Of a DNA stretch of 64,000 bases, positions 63,369 through 64,000 are shown in pieces. Positions within the stretch are counted from its first letter, which is position 1. Every line of letters begins with the position of its first letter. Position numbers and translations under genes: made by a program. The stretch is from Pseudomonadota bacterium (lineage in GTDB: Bacteria > Pseudomonadota > Gammaproteobacteria > Burkholderiales > Burkholderiaceae_F), in assembly GCA_029778535.1 (NCBI GenBank), contig JAKOQB010000139.1, positions 55,422 through 119,421 of the forward strand, in the 5' to 3' direction. Below the pieces are notes generated by a model. That model saw only the letters and a program-made list of their open reading frames with translations. It was not told where the DNA came from and did no database searches.

Positions 63369-64000
63369 TGAGCTCTCAAGTTAGCTCGAACCGGGCGTTC
63401 TTCAACCAGCTGAAGAAGTACTACTCCTTCTACACCGGCGGCTTCATCGTGTTCCTGATCGCGCTGGCGATCCTGGAGCAGCTCGGCCTGCCGAAGGTGT
63501 GGATCGGCTACGTATTCCTGTTCGCCACCATCGGCCTGTACGCGGGCATCGGCATCATGAGCCGCACCGCCGACGTGGCCGAGTATTACGTGGCCGGGCG
63601 GCGCGTGCCGGCATTCTTCAACGGCATGGCCACCGGTGCGGACTGGATGAGCGCGGCGTCGTTCATCGGCATGGCGGGCGGGCTGTACCTCGGCGGATTC
63701 GACGCGCTCGCCTTCATCATGGGCTGGACCGGCGGCTACTGCCTTGTGGCGTTCCTGCTGGCGCCGTACCTGCGCAAGTTCGGTCAGTTCACGATCCCCG
63801 ACTTCCTCGGCGCGCGCTACGGCGGCAACGCGGCGCGCTTCATCGGCATCCTGGCCGCGATCCTGTGTTCGTTCACCTACGTGGTCGCGCAGATCTACGG
63901 CGTCGGCCTGATCACTTCGCGCTTCACCGGCGTCGAGTTCACGGTCGGCGTGTTCCTCGGCCTGGCCGGAATCCTGGTGTGTTCGTTCCTCGGCGGGATG
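63368..64000 (+). CDS. Sodium:solute symporter, probable acetate/organic-acid permease (3' truncated by window edge)
   Basis: 211 residues are visible and the frame is open to the last base. It belongs to the SSS family (ActP/VC2705 type): YVAGRRVPAFFNGMATGADW and SAASFIGMAGGLYLGGFDAL in the first helices, then FGQFTIPDFLGARYGG. A full protein would be about 550-680 residues. Together with DUF4212 it forms a two-part carrier. Position after acs suggests uptake of acetate or a similar acid. Confidence 0.9.
   Translation, partial: MSSQVSSNRAFFNQLKKYYSFYTGGFIVFLIALAILEQLGLPKVWIGYVFLFATIGLYAGIGIMSRTADVAEYYVAGRRVPAFFNGMATGADWMSAASFIGMAGGLYLGGFDALAFIMGWTGGYCLVAFLLAPYLRKFGQFTIPDFLGARYGGNAARFIGILAAILCSFTYVVAQIYGVGLITSRFTGVEFTVGVFLGLAGILVCSFLGGM

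Overview
The window is about 64 kb of high-GC DNA, very probably from a betaproteobacterium of the Burkholderiales type. The evidence is the chromosomal block ftsK-lolA-rarA-serS-tRNA-Ser (22.1-29.8 kb), a Bug/TctC-type binding protein, three IclR regulators, two complete TRAP systems, and dense operons joined by ATGA, GTGA or TGATG overlaps. No phage, transposase or CRISPR array is seen. The assignment is inferred from gene content, not from a database search.

Layout. 0-7.1 kb: 3' end of an RND efflux pump, then a minus-strand operon (GFA-type zinc protein, secreted unknown protein, GNAT, DUF1272, ZIP transporter), a divergent AraC regulator and a lipocalin-like protein. 7.3-11.6 kb: TRAP operon whose small permease carries an unusual TM2-like N-terminal extension, plus a flavin reductase. 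11.7-14.9 kb: a foreign-looking patch holding two tiny genes, a LysR relic, a LysE exporter, an unknown gene and an SRA-HNH nuclease. It is bracketed by a direct repeat of the 3' end of the neighbouring thioesterase domain. 14.9-18.8 kb: B12-dependent acyl-CoA mutase operon (TetR, B12 subunit, catalytic subunit, MeaB GTPase fused to a hotdog thioesterase). Its catalytic subunit lacks the residues that define methylmalonyl-CoA mutase. 18.9-21.9 kb: LytTR two-component system in which an intact LytS-like kinase precedes a degenerate pseudokinase. 22.1-30.5 kb: core genes (ftsK, lolA, CDF exporter, FKBP isomerase, rarA, serS, tRNA-Ser) and a repeat cluster at the tRNA. 30.7-36.8 kb: EamA exporter, cupin, Asp/Glu racemase, then an ECF sigma factor/YciI/VOC module with two gene relics.

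36.8-53.7 kb is the metabolic centre, a two-armed organosulfonate catabolic region. TauABC imports taurine and a class III aminotransferase (Tpa) makes sulfoacetaldehyde. TctABC-like transport, an acylating dehydrogenase (SauS-like) and a CoA ligase (SauT-like) probably bring in sulfoacetate, which also becomes sulfoacetaldehyde. Both arms meet at Xsc, which yields sulfite and acetyl phosphate. AckA, encoded here in place of the usual Pta, would make ATP and acetate. A TauE-family protein could export sulfite. Two IclR genes sit divergently from xsc and from the tct-sau operon.

53.7-59.8 kb: DUF202 protein, then a third IclR regulator divergent from a GMC oxidoreductase/TRAP operon, with two matching palindromes as candidate operators. 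60.0-64.0 kb: acetyl-CoA synthetase, a YggT-like protein, a TPR protein, and a DUF4212/sodium-symporter pair that runs off the end. This block can take up and activate acetate, including acetate released by the AckA route.

A 70-73 bp palindromic repeat occurs five times between genes. Functions come from motif reading and gene context; substrate assignments are inferences.
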